The notes beneath the pieces were generated by a model that was given only the letters and a program-made list of their open reading frames with translations, had not been told where the DNA came from and made no database searches. A program made the position numbers and the translations under genes. Shown one piece after another: positions 30,349 to 41,614 of a stretch of DNA of 64,000 nucleotides; within the stretch, counting starts at the first letter, position 1; the number at the start of each line of letters is the position of its first letter. Source of the DNA: Taiwanofungus camphoratus (Eukaryota > Basidiomycota > Agaricomycetes > Polyporales > Taiwanofungaceae); NCBI GenBank assembly GCA_003999685.1, contig CP021224.1, forward strand, positions 1 through 64,000, read 5' to 3'.

Positions 30349-32345
30349 ATGAGGGGCTCGTTGTCTTTCCTGTCTCTCCTCGCTCTCCCAGCAGCACTTG
30401 CAGTTCCTGCACCAGACCAGACGATCCTGGGAGGCGTAGATTCTGCGTATGCCGAACTCGCTGGCAGCCTCTTCGGCCAAGTCTCCGACGGTCTCAAGCA
30501 TGCCGCCCACGACGTGCTTGGCAGCCAAGGTGTGAAGGATGAAGTCACTAAATGGCTCGACAGCTTCGGAACAGAGTTTGTTCAGAAGAACGGACTTACT
30601 TGTGGGTACAAATCAATGCTGATATCGAAATTCTACTCAAATATTGTTGTGTAGACGAGCTCGTGTCGCACCCTGCCTTCGAGCATCATCAGCTGAGAGT
30701 TACAGAACCTGACCTGTGCGATCCGACAGTACAGCAGTACTCCGGATACCTCGACGTCGCCGAAGACAAACATCTGTTCTTCTGGTAAGCAGCCGCCGTC
30801 GGTCTCTCAACTATCTCATTTCATCACGATACCAGGTTCTTTGAGGCCCGACACAACCCCGCCGAAGCACCGCTTGTGCTCTGGCTTAATGGCGGTCCTG
30901 GCTGTTCTTCCTCCACCGGTCTTCTCTTCGAGCTCGGCCCGTGCTCCATTGCCGACGGCGGTGCCAACGTTACCTATAACAAGTACTCCTGGAACACCCA
31001 CGCCAACGTCATCTTCCTCGACCAGCCCGTCAACGTCGGCTTCTCTTACGCAGACGAGGGCACATCCGTCAGCACCACTCCCGTCGCGGGCAAGGACGTC
31101 TACGCGTTCCTCGAGCTCTTCCTCAGCCGCTTCCCGAAGTACGCCAAGCAGCCATTCCACATCGCCGCAGAGAGCTATGGCGGCACGTATGCGCCGAACA
31201 TCGCCTCTATCGTCCACAAGGAGAACCAGGCGCTCGCCCGCGCTGAATATCCAGTCCCGGGCCTCCTGCACATCAATCTCGCTTCGGTCATGCTCGGCAA
31301 TGGCCTGACTGACCCGTACGTTCAGATGGCCAGTGTCCCTGACTTCGCATGCGAGGGTCCGTACCCGGTGTATGACGACCCGGATGGCGTAGAATGCCAG
31401 GCACTCAGGGCAAAGGTGCCGACTTGCCAGCGCCTCATCAAGAGCTGTTACGATTTCGAGTCGCGCTTGACGTGCGTGCCCGCTCTGCTGTACTGCAACA
31501 GCCAGATCATGGGTCCTCTCGTCCGTAAGCTCTTATTCTCCCTCTGCCGCAAATTATCGGCCTTGACATTGACCTGCGCAGAACTTGGCTACAACCCCTA
31601 CGACGTACGCCGCAAGTGCGACCGCTCCAAGGACGGCGATCTCTGTTACCCGCAGATGAACTGGATCGACACGTGGATGAACGCGCCCGCGACCAAGCGC
31701 GCGCTCGGCGTCGCGCCCTCGCTCGACTTTACGAGCTGCAACATGGAGATCAACCAGGCGTTCGCGCTCCAGGGCGACGGCTCGCACAACAGTGCAAAGC
31801 TCTTGCCTGAGCTCGTTGAGGACGGCATCCGCCTGCTCGTGTACGCCGGCAACGCAGACATGATGTGCAACTTCATCGTATGTCCACGTATCCCGCCGCT
31901 CGTGCCGTTTGACTGACCAGACGCGGGTGCCCAGGGCAATGAGCGGTGGGTCGAACAGCTCGAGACCAGTTTCCACAAGGAGTTCGCCGCGACCAAGCCC
32001 GTCCCGTGGGTGACGATGGAGACGGGTCTGATGGCGGGGATGGTCCGCAGCGCGGGGGGCAACGGACTCACCGCAGGGAACATCACCTTTGTTGCCGTCC
32101 ATGATGCCGGGTGAGTCATCTTGCGTGAAACGGCAGGCCGCGGCTGATGGCATTCTGCATAGGCATATGGTCCCATACGACCAGCCCGAAGCTTCCCTGG
32201 TGCGTTCCCCTGATGGATATGCTGCGGAGACATTGATGCTGAACGTGCTGTTTTGCAGGACTTGCTTGATCGATGGATTATGGATATTTCACTCTCGCTG
32301 AACGTGACCGAGGGTGTCTCACGTATTCCGTTGGGTGGGTGGTAG
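30349..32345 (+). CDS. Carboxypeptidase Y-like serine carboxypeptidase (S10)
   Basis: Vacuolar protease that removes C-terminal residues from peptides. The start is the second Met (30349), which directly opens a signal peptide, MRGSLSFLSLLALPAALA, followed by a pro-region. A 53 bp intron (30602-30654) joins NGLTY to ELVSHPAFEHHQLRV. Conserved blocks are CDPTVQQYSGYLD, WLNGGPGCSS, the catalytic Ser in AESYGGTYAP, CDRSKDGDLCYPQMNWIDTW-like Cys segment, the catalytic Asp in VYAGNADMMCNFI, and the catalytic His in AGHMVPYDQPEAS, which is split by an intron after the Gly. The C-terminus ends SRIPLGGW. About 530 residues, normal for CPY. The first-block residue AESYGG replaces the commoner GESYGG. 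It looks intact. Confidence 0.92.
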
Positions 32346-32806
32346 AAGGCATACTCTCAGACGATAGAAAGCTCGTGTGTTTGGGTTGTCTGGACTTATT
32401 GTATTCTATAGTCTGCAAGTAAAATGGTCTCCTGCCGATTGATGCATACTACTCTGTAATTTATGGCGTGCTGCAACTGTGTAATCGTCGGCACGGATGA
32501 ACCCTAACCCTGCTGCTAGAGGAACCCACATGCAAGTCCGACAAGCTCCCAGCGCAAGCATCGCGGCCGCACAGTGAGTTGTTCAGCCATGTTTCTGGCA
32601 ATGCGACAGCCAGGCCGATGGACGCGTGCCCACCGTAGCCAACTGTTGGATCATGCCAGGATTATACGGTTAACGTTTTCCCAGGAAAGCTGACTGTCCG
32701 GCCTTCATACGATTCGCTCTTGCGATCTCTGTGTCCACCTCACGCCGATATAAAGTCTACTTGCTTTTCCGTGCCACCGCGTCAACCCTCTCTTCACCCA
32801 AAAACC
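32346..32806. promoter_or_regulatory. Spacer with SDR promoter
   Basis: Contains the carboxypeptidase 3' region, an AACCCTAACCCTG stretch (32500-32512), and a GATATAAAG TATA-like box near 32747, about 60 bp before the SDR start. Confidence 0.4.
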
Positions 32807-33694
32807 ATGGCTCTTCCTTTGGCTGGCAAAACCGCCATCGTCACCGGCTCCTCCCGCTCAATCGGAGCAGCCGTCGCTCGACGTCTCGCTGCAGACGGCG
32901 CAAATGTCGTCGTTAACTACGTCTCCAACGCATCCGCCGCCGCTTCCGTCGTCGACTCTATCAACGCGGGCGCTACTTCCGGCGCCGGCAAAGCCATTAG
33001 CGTGCAAGCCGACGTCGGATCCACCAAGGGCACGCAACGTCTCCTGGACGAGGCAATCCGTATCTTCGGCAAGCTCGACATCCTCGTCCTCAATGCCGCC
33101 GTCATGGGCAGTGCTGCACTTGCGGACGTGTCCGAGGAGTTCTTCGACAAGCACTTCAACGTGAATGTCAAGGCGCCCTTCTTCATGATCAAGGCTGCTG
33201 CACCTCTTATGAAAGAAGGTACGCTTCCCGCTTCTCTAATCGATATTAGGTCAAGGAGATACCCCTACTACAGGAGGTCGTATCATCTTGTTTTCGACCT
33301 CTCTTACCCGCGCTTCCGCCATCGCTCCCAACTACCTCGTCTATGCCGCTACCAAGGGTGCAATCGACCAAATGACCCGCGTTCTCGCCAAAGACCTCGG
33401 TGCTCGTGGCATTACCGTCAACACTGTCTCTCCCGGCCCCATCGACACTGACATGTTCCGCGAGGGGAAACCCGAGCAGCTCATTAATCTCATCGCCAAT
33501 CAGCACCCGCAGAAGCGCATTGGACAGCCCGATGAAGTCAGCCCTGTGGTCTCATTCTTGGCGAGCGAGCAGGCGAGTTGGGTGAATGGTCAAAACTTGA
33601 TGGTCAATGGGGTAAATCATATTCCTACCTCGTCTTACCTATGCAGCTCTGAACTAATGGTTTCATTGATTGTCTATAGGGCTACGCTGTTTAA
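32807..33694 (+). CDS. Short-chain dehydrogenase/reductase
   Basis: NAD(P)-dependent oxidoreductase of the classical SDR type, about 250 residues in three exons. The first exon runs to ...APLMKE, the second starts GGRIIFFSTS, and the last exon is only five codons (GYAV and stop). The cofactor motif TGSSRSIG is at residues 15-22, LDILVLNAAV is the NAG-like motif, the catalytic Ser lies in FFSTS, and YAATK is the catalytic Tyr/Lys pair. SPGPIDTDMF and WVNGQNLMVNGGYAV finish the fold. The start follows the ACC ATG G context. Substrate cannot be told; the 3-ketoacyl-ACP-reductase-like subfamily is most likely. Confidence 0.9.
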
Positions 33695-33814
33695 TTGCGA
33701 AGTATTTGTGTTGTATTTTTTTCATTGTAGTTTGTATCCTTGGACCCAGGGAGGGTAGAGTTCATACATTTTGATATCAATTGAACAGAATGACTTGTCC
33801 GCAAATCTCACCAT

Positions 33815-33903
33815 GGCCGGCTAGCTCAGTTGGCTAGAGTGTGGTACTAATATGTATTGTCATGTCCGATGCTGTCATGCCAAGGTCGTCTCGACGTTGG
33901 CCA
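33815..33903 (+). pseudogene. tRNA-Ile(AAT) pseudogene with shortened T-arm
   Basis: The acceptor stem GGCCGGC/GTTGGCC, the D-arm (GCTCAGTTGGCTAGAG) and the anticodon arm TGGTA-CTAATA...TGCCA around an intron of about 25 bases are all recognisable and match the intact tRNA-Ile at 57012-57093. The T-arm is reduced to about eight bases (GTCTCGAC), so the B-box GGTTCGATCC promoter is missing. It is probably neither transcribed nor folded normally. Confidence 0.75.
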
Positions 33904-34879
33904 GCGTTGTGTTTTTGCACCTTCACCAGGTGTTAGATCGGGGTTCGGCTTTCATGAATCATTCAATCTCCCATCGTTTTGGGGGCCCTAGGAACGACCC
34001 TCGTCGAGCAACTAATAATTTGGTCATCGATTCTTCAGTCTTTCAAGCAGTCCTGGATGTTTTGGCTCAGGGGAAGTATGTTCAGTGATTCAACTACAGT
34101 GTTAACTAATTAAGATGGCATGAGTCCTATAAAGCCTACGGGGCGATTCAAAATGTGTTCCACGCTAAGAGTAACAACATCGGACCAAACGCAAACTCTA
34201 GAGGGATCCCAGTTCAGACCGCTGATGTTCGCCCGAAGATAATTCGGGTATCAAAGTTGAGGACTGTCCTGACCCGATGGTGTCACTGGCAGACAGAATA
34301 AGTGGTACTATGTCGCATTAGAGATTGCAATCTATACCGGAGCTCTACTGGTTGCACAACCATTCGAGCAATCTTACAGGATACTGAGATGCCCCCCAAC
34401 ATGATAATCATTCTTAGGCAGTGAAATACTATTCTTCACGAGAATATGAAAGTCTGTCATATTGAACATGTCAAATAATTCCGGGTGCTGAGGATTCGTT
34501 ACTCGAGAGCAGTCTGCAGTTTCACCTTAACACGCGCAAGATGGATAAAGGCAAACCAATACTAGTAGAGCAAAGACTCTAAAGTCTTGCAGTTGTTCGC
34601 TATGTCGACGCATCACTAGCATAGACCCTGTAGAATCTGATATTAAACCAGCTCAGGCCGTCTCGAGCGCGTCTGCTTAGTCATCATTGCTGTAAGGCGC
34701 GTCTGTGGCAACATGCAAAATGTACCGCTTCCGCGCTCAGCAAGTGCTGAGACCTGAGGCTCTGAGGCTATCTTCCTCTCCACATACCTGCTCTTTCGTG
34801 CCACCACTTTCTGTCAACAGCCCTCATACCATTTTGATTAGCATCTGCCATCCTCACGCTTTATAAATCAATAACAAAG
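33904..34879. other. Intergenic, no supported gene
   Basis: About 1 kb. A 78-codon frame ending at 34088 has a protein-like second half but no recognisable family. The rest shows nothing. TTTATAAAT lies 20 bp before the DNAJC7-like start. Confidence 0.4.
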
Positions 34880-36991
34880 ATGGCGAACAAGAAAACCAAG
34901 CAGGCAAAGAATAAGCAGCAACAAGCCAAGGCCGCGGCTGCAGTCAATGGCACCAATGGCACTGATGGGTTAGTGTCTTGTTCAAGGTTTTGCAACGCTT
35001 GTTTTGATGTCTGGTATGAATGTGCTCAGATACGAAAGCTCTTTGGAATTGGACCGGTCCACACCTGACGAGCCTCAGCAGGAGCCTTCGACGGAACCAA
35101 GCTCAGAAAAGCTTGCGGAGAAGATGAAAGAGGAGGGCAACACAGCATTCAAGGCACAGCGCTTTTCTGAAGCAATTGAGCTGTATACCAAAGCTATTGG
35201 TAAGCCTCTTCGAGCACCCGAGCACACAGCTGCCCGTGTCTTCAACTTTGATTGCCAACAGATTTGAACCTCACCGAACCTACGTATCTCACCAATCGCG
35301 CTGCTGCATACATGGCCCTCAAGCGCTTCAAGCCTGCTCTCACAGACTGTCAACAAGCCGCTAATCTCCAGTCTTCCGCACCATCCCCGAAAACTCTTAT
35401 CCGCCTCGCTCGTTGCCAACTCTCTACCGGATCTACCGCGCCCGCTCTCTCCACGCTACGTTCCGTGCTTGCTCTCGATGCGACCAACTCTGCGGCATTG
35501 CAGCTCCAAAAGAAAGTCCTTGAGCTGGAGGCTCATCTTCGCAACTTCAGCGGAGCAAGGGGACGCAAGGAATGGGGAATGGCGAGACTGGCCCTTGATA
35601 AGTGCGTACAAGCAATTGATTCAGAGGGTGGAGACATCCCAATACAGTGGCGACTATGGCGAGTAGAGCTAGAGTTGGCGCGAGCGAACTGGGAGGCTGC
35701 GAGTGTAGCTGCTAAGTACGTCTTAATTTTGGTGCACGTCCTTGTGTGCCATCTCTAATGTTGTCTGGCTCTCTTTCCGCCACTTGTAGTGATGCACTGC
35801 GGTTAGAACCAAATTCTCCTGACGTCATGTCTCTCCGCGGCCTCGTCCTATTCCTGACTGCTAAGACTGCACAGGCACTTCAGCACGCGCAGTCTGCACT
35901 ACGACTTGATCCTGGCCATGACTCTGCACAGCGGTTGCGGAAGCGAGTAAAAGATGTGGAGAGGCTCAAGGAAGAGGGCAATACGGCGTTTAAAGCAGGC
36001 ATCCTGGAGGAGGCTACCGAGAAATATGGTGAGGCGCTAGACGTGAGTATTTTATGTGCTCCCGATCCTCCCACTAACCCAAGATGTACTAACACACGTA
36101 TTTCGGCAGCGTATCGGCGAGCGGGAGGAGGAAGGAAAGGGAGGACAGATTCGCGCGATGCTACTGTCTAACAGAGCGACCACTCTCGTCAAGGTGTGTA
36201 GGTCTGAGCCCGGTCTGATCCTGAGCTAGCAGAATCAAGATAGCTAACTTGGGCGTATCTAATTCAAGCTTGGACGATACGAGGACGCTCTGGCCGATAC
36301 CGAGGCCTCGCTGCTTCTTAATCCTGCATCGTTTAAGGCACTACGTACACGGGCGCGCATCAATCTCCACCTCGAGAAATACGATTCCGCCGTTGCCGAC
36401 TTCAAATCTGCACTCGAGCAAGCCGAGCTCGAGGGTAACCATGCGGATGTGCTCGCGTTGCGGTCTGAACTCAAAAAAGCGGAGGCAGCCCTCAAGCGAA
36501 GCAAGACGAAGGATTACTACAAGATCTTGGGTCAGTTGTGATAAGTTCATGAGCATCGAGTTGTATGATTTGATAGTAAATCTCTTCATTACAGGAGTCC
36601 CAAGGGACTGCAATGAAATGGAGATCAAGAAAGCCTACCGTCGAGAAAGTCTGAAACATCATCCAGATAAGGTAAAGTAATCAAAGCCATGCAACACATG
36701 TACCCTTCTAGTAGCTGAAATGCGCTTGTATAGGGCGGTGATGAAGAGAAATTCAAAATGGTTGTCGAGGCACACTCAGTACTGTCTGATCCGGCCCGAC
36801 GAGAGCGGTATGATTTGGGTGAAGATGAGCATGGCTCGTCGACCTCCGGCATGGGCGACATGGGAGGCATGGACACCATGAATCTGTCTGAGCTTTTCGC
36901 TCAATTTAATGGTGGTGGCGGATTTGGGGATGCCTCATTCTACACACACAGTTCTTTCGGTGGTGGGAGTCGGAGAGCGTATCCGTTCTAA
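34880..36991 (+). CDS. DNAJC7/TPR2-type co-chaperone (TPR repeats plus J-domain)
   Basis: Cytosolic co-chaperone that links Hsp70 and Hsp90 through TPR repeats and stimulates Hsp70 through its J-domain. About nine exons, start ATG 34880, stop at 36991. The Lys/Gln-rich start (MANKKTKQAKNKQQQAKAAA) precedes TPR motifs KMKEEGNTAFKAQRFSEAIE, TNRAAAYMALKRFKPALTDC and ALRLEPNSPDVMSLRGLVLF. A second TPR set follows: RLKEEGNTAFKAGILEEATE, LLSNRATTLVKLGRYEDALA and LRTRARINLHLEKYDSAVAD. The J-domain reads KDYYKILGVPRDCNEMEIKK, then the essential HPD in HHPDK and FKMVVEAHSVLSDPARRERY. The tail is Gly-rich (GMGDMGGMD, NGGGGFG). Domain order and length fit the family. Confidence 0.92.
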
Positions 36992-37275
36992 CCACAAAAA
37001 TCCACACGGACAGCTTCGGCTATGTCTTATACGTCTTCGGCGATGCCCCTATCATTGGCAACGATATGTGTTCCTTGCATTCACATTTCGTTATAGCTAA
37101 GCGATCTCTGCAATTTTCCAACTGTTGGCGACTGATACAAGTATTGACATAAGCCTATCATGAAGCATGTGAGGCTAGCTCTTGTTATGACAGGGCTAGC
37201 TCTTTGCTACCAGATATAACACAAATTGGACAGGTCGGTGTGTATCGGAACGAAGGATAAGGGAAAAGAAGGTAG

Positions 37276-39479
37276 CTATAACTCGTCTGCGGTCTGTCTG
37301 ATCAAGGCAGCGGCAGCAGCCGAACGCGGAGCAATATTACATCTAAAAGGCTCTGGTCGGCTGAGTGCAAGAATATCATTAGCGGCCATCTCCCATGACA
37401 CAAATACCTTACCTGATCAACTGAGGGCCATACTGAACCTCAGGATTAACCAGAACGCCTCGTTCATCAACTGCTTTGGAGATGTTGAACACCGCTGAGA
37501 CTGTTGCCACAGTTAACCAGACCTCATCTAGTGCAAACCAGCGGCCAGGGCACATCCTATAGATTATGTAAGTCTAAACAATGATTATGGATTGAGCCAA
37601 AAGGCAATACCATCTTCCGAATCCGAAAGCAGCAGCAAGGGGTGTTTGATTGATACCTAGCTCGTCATTCTGTTTGCCATCAGCATATCTTTTAGGATGG
37701 AATCTGAAGGGGTCTGGGTACTTCGTCTCGTCATGTAGCATCAACCTGATGTTGTATGAGACCCACCACGTTCGCTGGGCGGAAAGCAACGTACCAAACG
37801 TTTGGTATGACCACTGTCCCTTTGGGTATGAAATAACCTTCGTAATTATCATCTTCTGTAAGTGTATGCGGAGCCGCTAGGGGCCCAACTGAGCCAACGT
37901 GAAGAGGTAATCGTGAAAGTCTAAGATTTGTGAGCCTTCTGAAGAAGCCGTTAATCTCACCCGGATTCCAGCGAAGACATTCCCAGACAATCCACATGAT
38001 GTAAGGCAGGGAGTCTTTGTCGTCGGGGGTAGGTAACCGTTCACTACCCACGACTCGGTCAATTTCCTCTTGAGCTTTCTTCAGAATTTCAGGAAACACA
38101 GTCGCGGCCAAGAAGAAAGAAAGTATGGTACTCGAAGTCTTCAGCGAGTGAAATCAATAGCTTTGTTAACTTGTACAATACAACATGACATACAGTGTCA
38201 GCGTTGCCTATAACATTTATGTGGGTGAGCGCCGTACCAGTCGTGGGCTCGTGAGTTCCACATTACCAGCATATACAGTGGCGGCGATATTCTTGATCAC
38301 TTGTTCCTCTTCATGATCTTGTCCGGACTGGTAAAGGTTCTCTAATTCCGTTGCGACAATACTTGGAGCAGCGATCCCGGATGCCTGCAAGACCGGATGA
38401 GCGAATGGAGTGATGTTGAGGAAAAGACTCACCAATTGCCGTTTCACATGCTCGAATGGCTCGTTGAGCACAGCTAGACTTATTTTGGCCCACTCCAATG
38501 CTTGCCGCTTGAAGCCAGCTCCCGGCATCCAAGTCGGGATGAGTTCGACTGCACGATGCCGTCTCAGATTTGCGATTGAACGTTACGAGGCAAGGGACAG
38601 CATACGGGAAGGTATGTAATCCACCATATGAACACCGAACATCGCGGGGTCAGACAAACTGGCTGCAGCTCCATCTATTAACGTGACATATCTATCACGT
38701 TCCGATTCCACCTAAACGAACATATAGACGTTAGATTCCAAAAAGCAACTCAAGAATTGTGTACCTGGAGGCCGTAAGTGATGTTCATTGACACCGCTGC
38801 AACATTTCTAGATAACAATATTCAAGGGAGTAAGTCATATATCTGGAATAATGATGAACAAAGCACCTTCGTACGTGATCAGAGAAACTTCCAGGTGTCT
38901 CAGCAAATTTCGGAGCATGACATGCGTTTCTTGCACTATGACCGGATGGTAGGTGGAGATCTTCGTGACATTGAAATGCTTATGAAACAGTGTCGACTGT
39001 CTCTTCCACCATGATCCATACGGCGTGAATGCGAAAAACCAGTCCCACCTCATGCTGAAGTAATATTCATGGTGGACCTTCGCATCGTCAAACGTGAACA
39101 TACAGAACATTCAACTCACAGCTTTCTAAGCATAACTCCGTCGGGCCTCGAGGAGTAGATGCCACCTCGTTTGTCGAGAAGATCATTAGCAACCTCAAGT
39201 GAATTCAGCACGAGCACAGGGCCGCCAAGGACACGAATGAAAATCATGTCGCCTACCAATGTGTATCAGTGAAGATTTTCGTATCTAAGAATAAGACAAA
39301 CCGTATTTCTCTCTCCATTCTGCGAACGTTTTCCAAGGGTATATCGTTGGCAAGCGAACAATGCCGAACCGCCATGTGCGGGGACCCAGAGGTGTTGGTA
39401 GACGGCGGTCAGTGTGGCTGAAAAGGCTGTAGACGGCACAGAATAATGCCATGACAATCACGTATATGAGAGCCGTCAT
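37276..39479 (-). CDS. Cytochrome P450 monooxygenase, unusual heme motif
   Basis: Multi-exon microsomal P450, start ATG 39479 with a membrane anchor (MTALIYVIVMALFCAVYSLF) and the hinge RRLPTPLGP. Later motifs are FAFTPYGSWWKRQ (C-helix), VPSW-like LIPTWMPGAGFKRQ, I-helix AGNADTTSSTILSFFLA, ExxR in WECLRWNP, PLAAPHTL, EGYFIPKGT, DPFRFHPKRY, heme loop FGFGRWMCPGRWF, and the tail VQYGPQLIR. About ten short introns splice in phase. Splicing at the only visible GT/AG pair puts Trp where the FxxGxRxCxG motif has its conserved Arg. The heme-ligand Cys is kept. Probably oxidises a secondary metabolite together with the neighbouring O-methyltransferase and UbiA gene; this is inferred from position only. 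Confidence 0.82.
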
Positions 39480-41614
39480 GTCACCAGTCAGCAGTCGATG
39501 CAATATTTGTTCAGGTTATGGCTAAGTTGCGATACTCTGTCGAGGGGGCTTACACTGAACATGGCAATATATATTGATGTGCACCTGAGCAATCCAGGGT
39601 CATTCTAACCTTGGCTGGAGTCAAAGCGTTGCAACCCTGAACTTTGTTACATAAGTGCATGCCAATGGAATTCAACATCACGTCAGTGCGGTGTAACAGG
39701 CACTCGTCTGATATTTTCGGATGCAGTAGGATTGATTCGTCTTGCCCTTGCGTCTTTCGATATGAAATTGTTACATCTTCGGTTCGAAGAGAGTCAGCAA
39801 GCTGGGTCAGACGACCCACACAACGAAGGCCACCTCAAGAGGATGCAATAGTACGAAAGACTGCTGATGAGCTCAATATACCTGTGTGGACAATATCAGT
39901 AACCTGAGGCGCAATGGGAGCCGTTGATAAGATAGAAGCTAAAGGGAGCGACGCACATGTTTAACAATGATTCCTCCCGGCATGGCATTGCTGTATGGGA
40001 AGACCAAGGTTTTCACATCCACGATGTCCATAAGAATGAACGGCTAGAGTCACGGAGTCCATGTTGATGTAGATAGTAAGTATATGACTTTTTGAAGGCG
40101 ACAAGAATACTGCATGATCTGGCACGGAGTATCAATAAAAGACCAATGTACTGCTACATGCATGATCACTGGAAGCATCGGTGGTTAAACGATAGCCAAC
40201 AAAGGCAGTCTACCGTCGAAAACGCCGCGGAGCCAAAAGGTAGGAATTCGTTGACAAATGTGATTACAAGGGCCGACTGTAAGGGCCATCTGAGGGAATT
40301 GTGACGTCGAGATAGACCGAGGAAAACGTAGTCACGAAAGTATACAGTTCTCAAAGTCATGTCCGCCTCAACTTCGAATTGGCAAATTTTAATTAGCAAG
40401 CCTTATCCAGTTTCATGGATATAGTATTTGATTGTGAGTAACTTTGTTGAGGCAGGCTCCTACTGCTCTCAAGTCATTGGAGGTCCCGATAGAAGAAGAT
40501 ACGGGAAACGGGTCGGAATATCAAGGGAAACAATTCGCAGACAGCGTGGCATAATGATTGAAAAATGGACTTGGACATTGGATCAGAAGAAAATGAGTCC
40601 TTTCTGGACGACTGAGCGCTGAGCGCTGAGCATTCGTTGCGTACACACCCGTTGCGTACACGCCCGTTACGTACATAGTCTCCATTGCTTGACCATAGAC
40701 GGATAGTATGGACGAACAATCCGGACACTCGAATTGAATTCCTAAACAGGAAAGTAAGCCACTGCCTTCAGCGAGCCTCAGCCACACAATCGAATCCAAA
40801 CCATCGACCGTCTCCTCACTGCCTGGGGTACCCCCCTACTCTTGACGGGCATCATATGAGCAGTTCAGCATTGTCGGAACGTTGTATCGAGAGCACCTCT
40901 GTTATGGGGAAAGAGTCGGCTCAGCACTAGTCATACAAAATATCATTGAGTTGCTGACATTGCGGATCCGAATACTAGCAACATTCCAAGGGCGCGAGGC
41001 AACTTTTTTCGTCGATTTGTAAAGTAAAGTGCACTTATTCAGACTCCAGCGACTGATCAGGCTTCTCTTTTATTCGGTCCAGTCTTACAGCCGCTCCATC
41101 CAACGGAGAATTTCTACCCGTTCAAAGTTGCACGAAGCCTCGTGGTTAGTACCCGGGTCCACTCAGGAATCTTAACATAGGATTCTTCTTGTCACAACCG
41201 CAGCTGTCAATGCTCGCAAGATGGGGGAGCTGACCTGTTATTCGGACCACAGTGATCAAATTCCTCAAAAATAGTATCAATGTCCTGACTTTGACACAAG
41301 CTTTCAGTAGGGCACGTGACGATGAACAAGAGCCTTCCACCAAGGCACCTGTAAGATGCTTTTCGACATCCCTTTTCGATTTTGATTACAATATGCATTC
41401 TCGAAGACTATATCCAGTATTGGCAAGTCTGTTCACAGACAAGCCGACCAAGCCGTTGGAAGTTCTAGGGTGATCGCCGAGATTTGACGTTGTACTTGCC
41501 GTATTACACGAGCTCAAAAGGCCGCAACGAACATCTTTACCTCGTAGAATATATAAACAAGATAGGACCTGGAACCGTACGCCTACCTAATCTGCAATCC
41601 GACTGTCCTCGCCT
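39480..41614. other. P450-to-O-methyltransferase spacer
   Basis: Divergent promoter region of 2.1 kb. It holds a short tandem GAGCGCT motif and three CCGTTGCGTACAC-like units near 40620-40680. From about 41060 it is duplicated at 51490-52245 (upstream region of the O-methyltransferase). No gene could be supported. Confidence 0.45.

Noticed and set aside
30816-31271. Minus-strand 151-codon frame
   Set aside because: Antisense shadow of the carboxypeptidase exon.
37276-39479. Calling the P450 a pseudogene
   Set aside because: All exons join in phase with GT-AG introns and the other motifs are intact; only the heme-loop Arg is changed.
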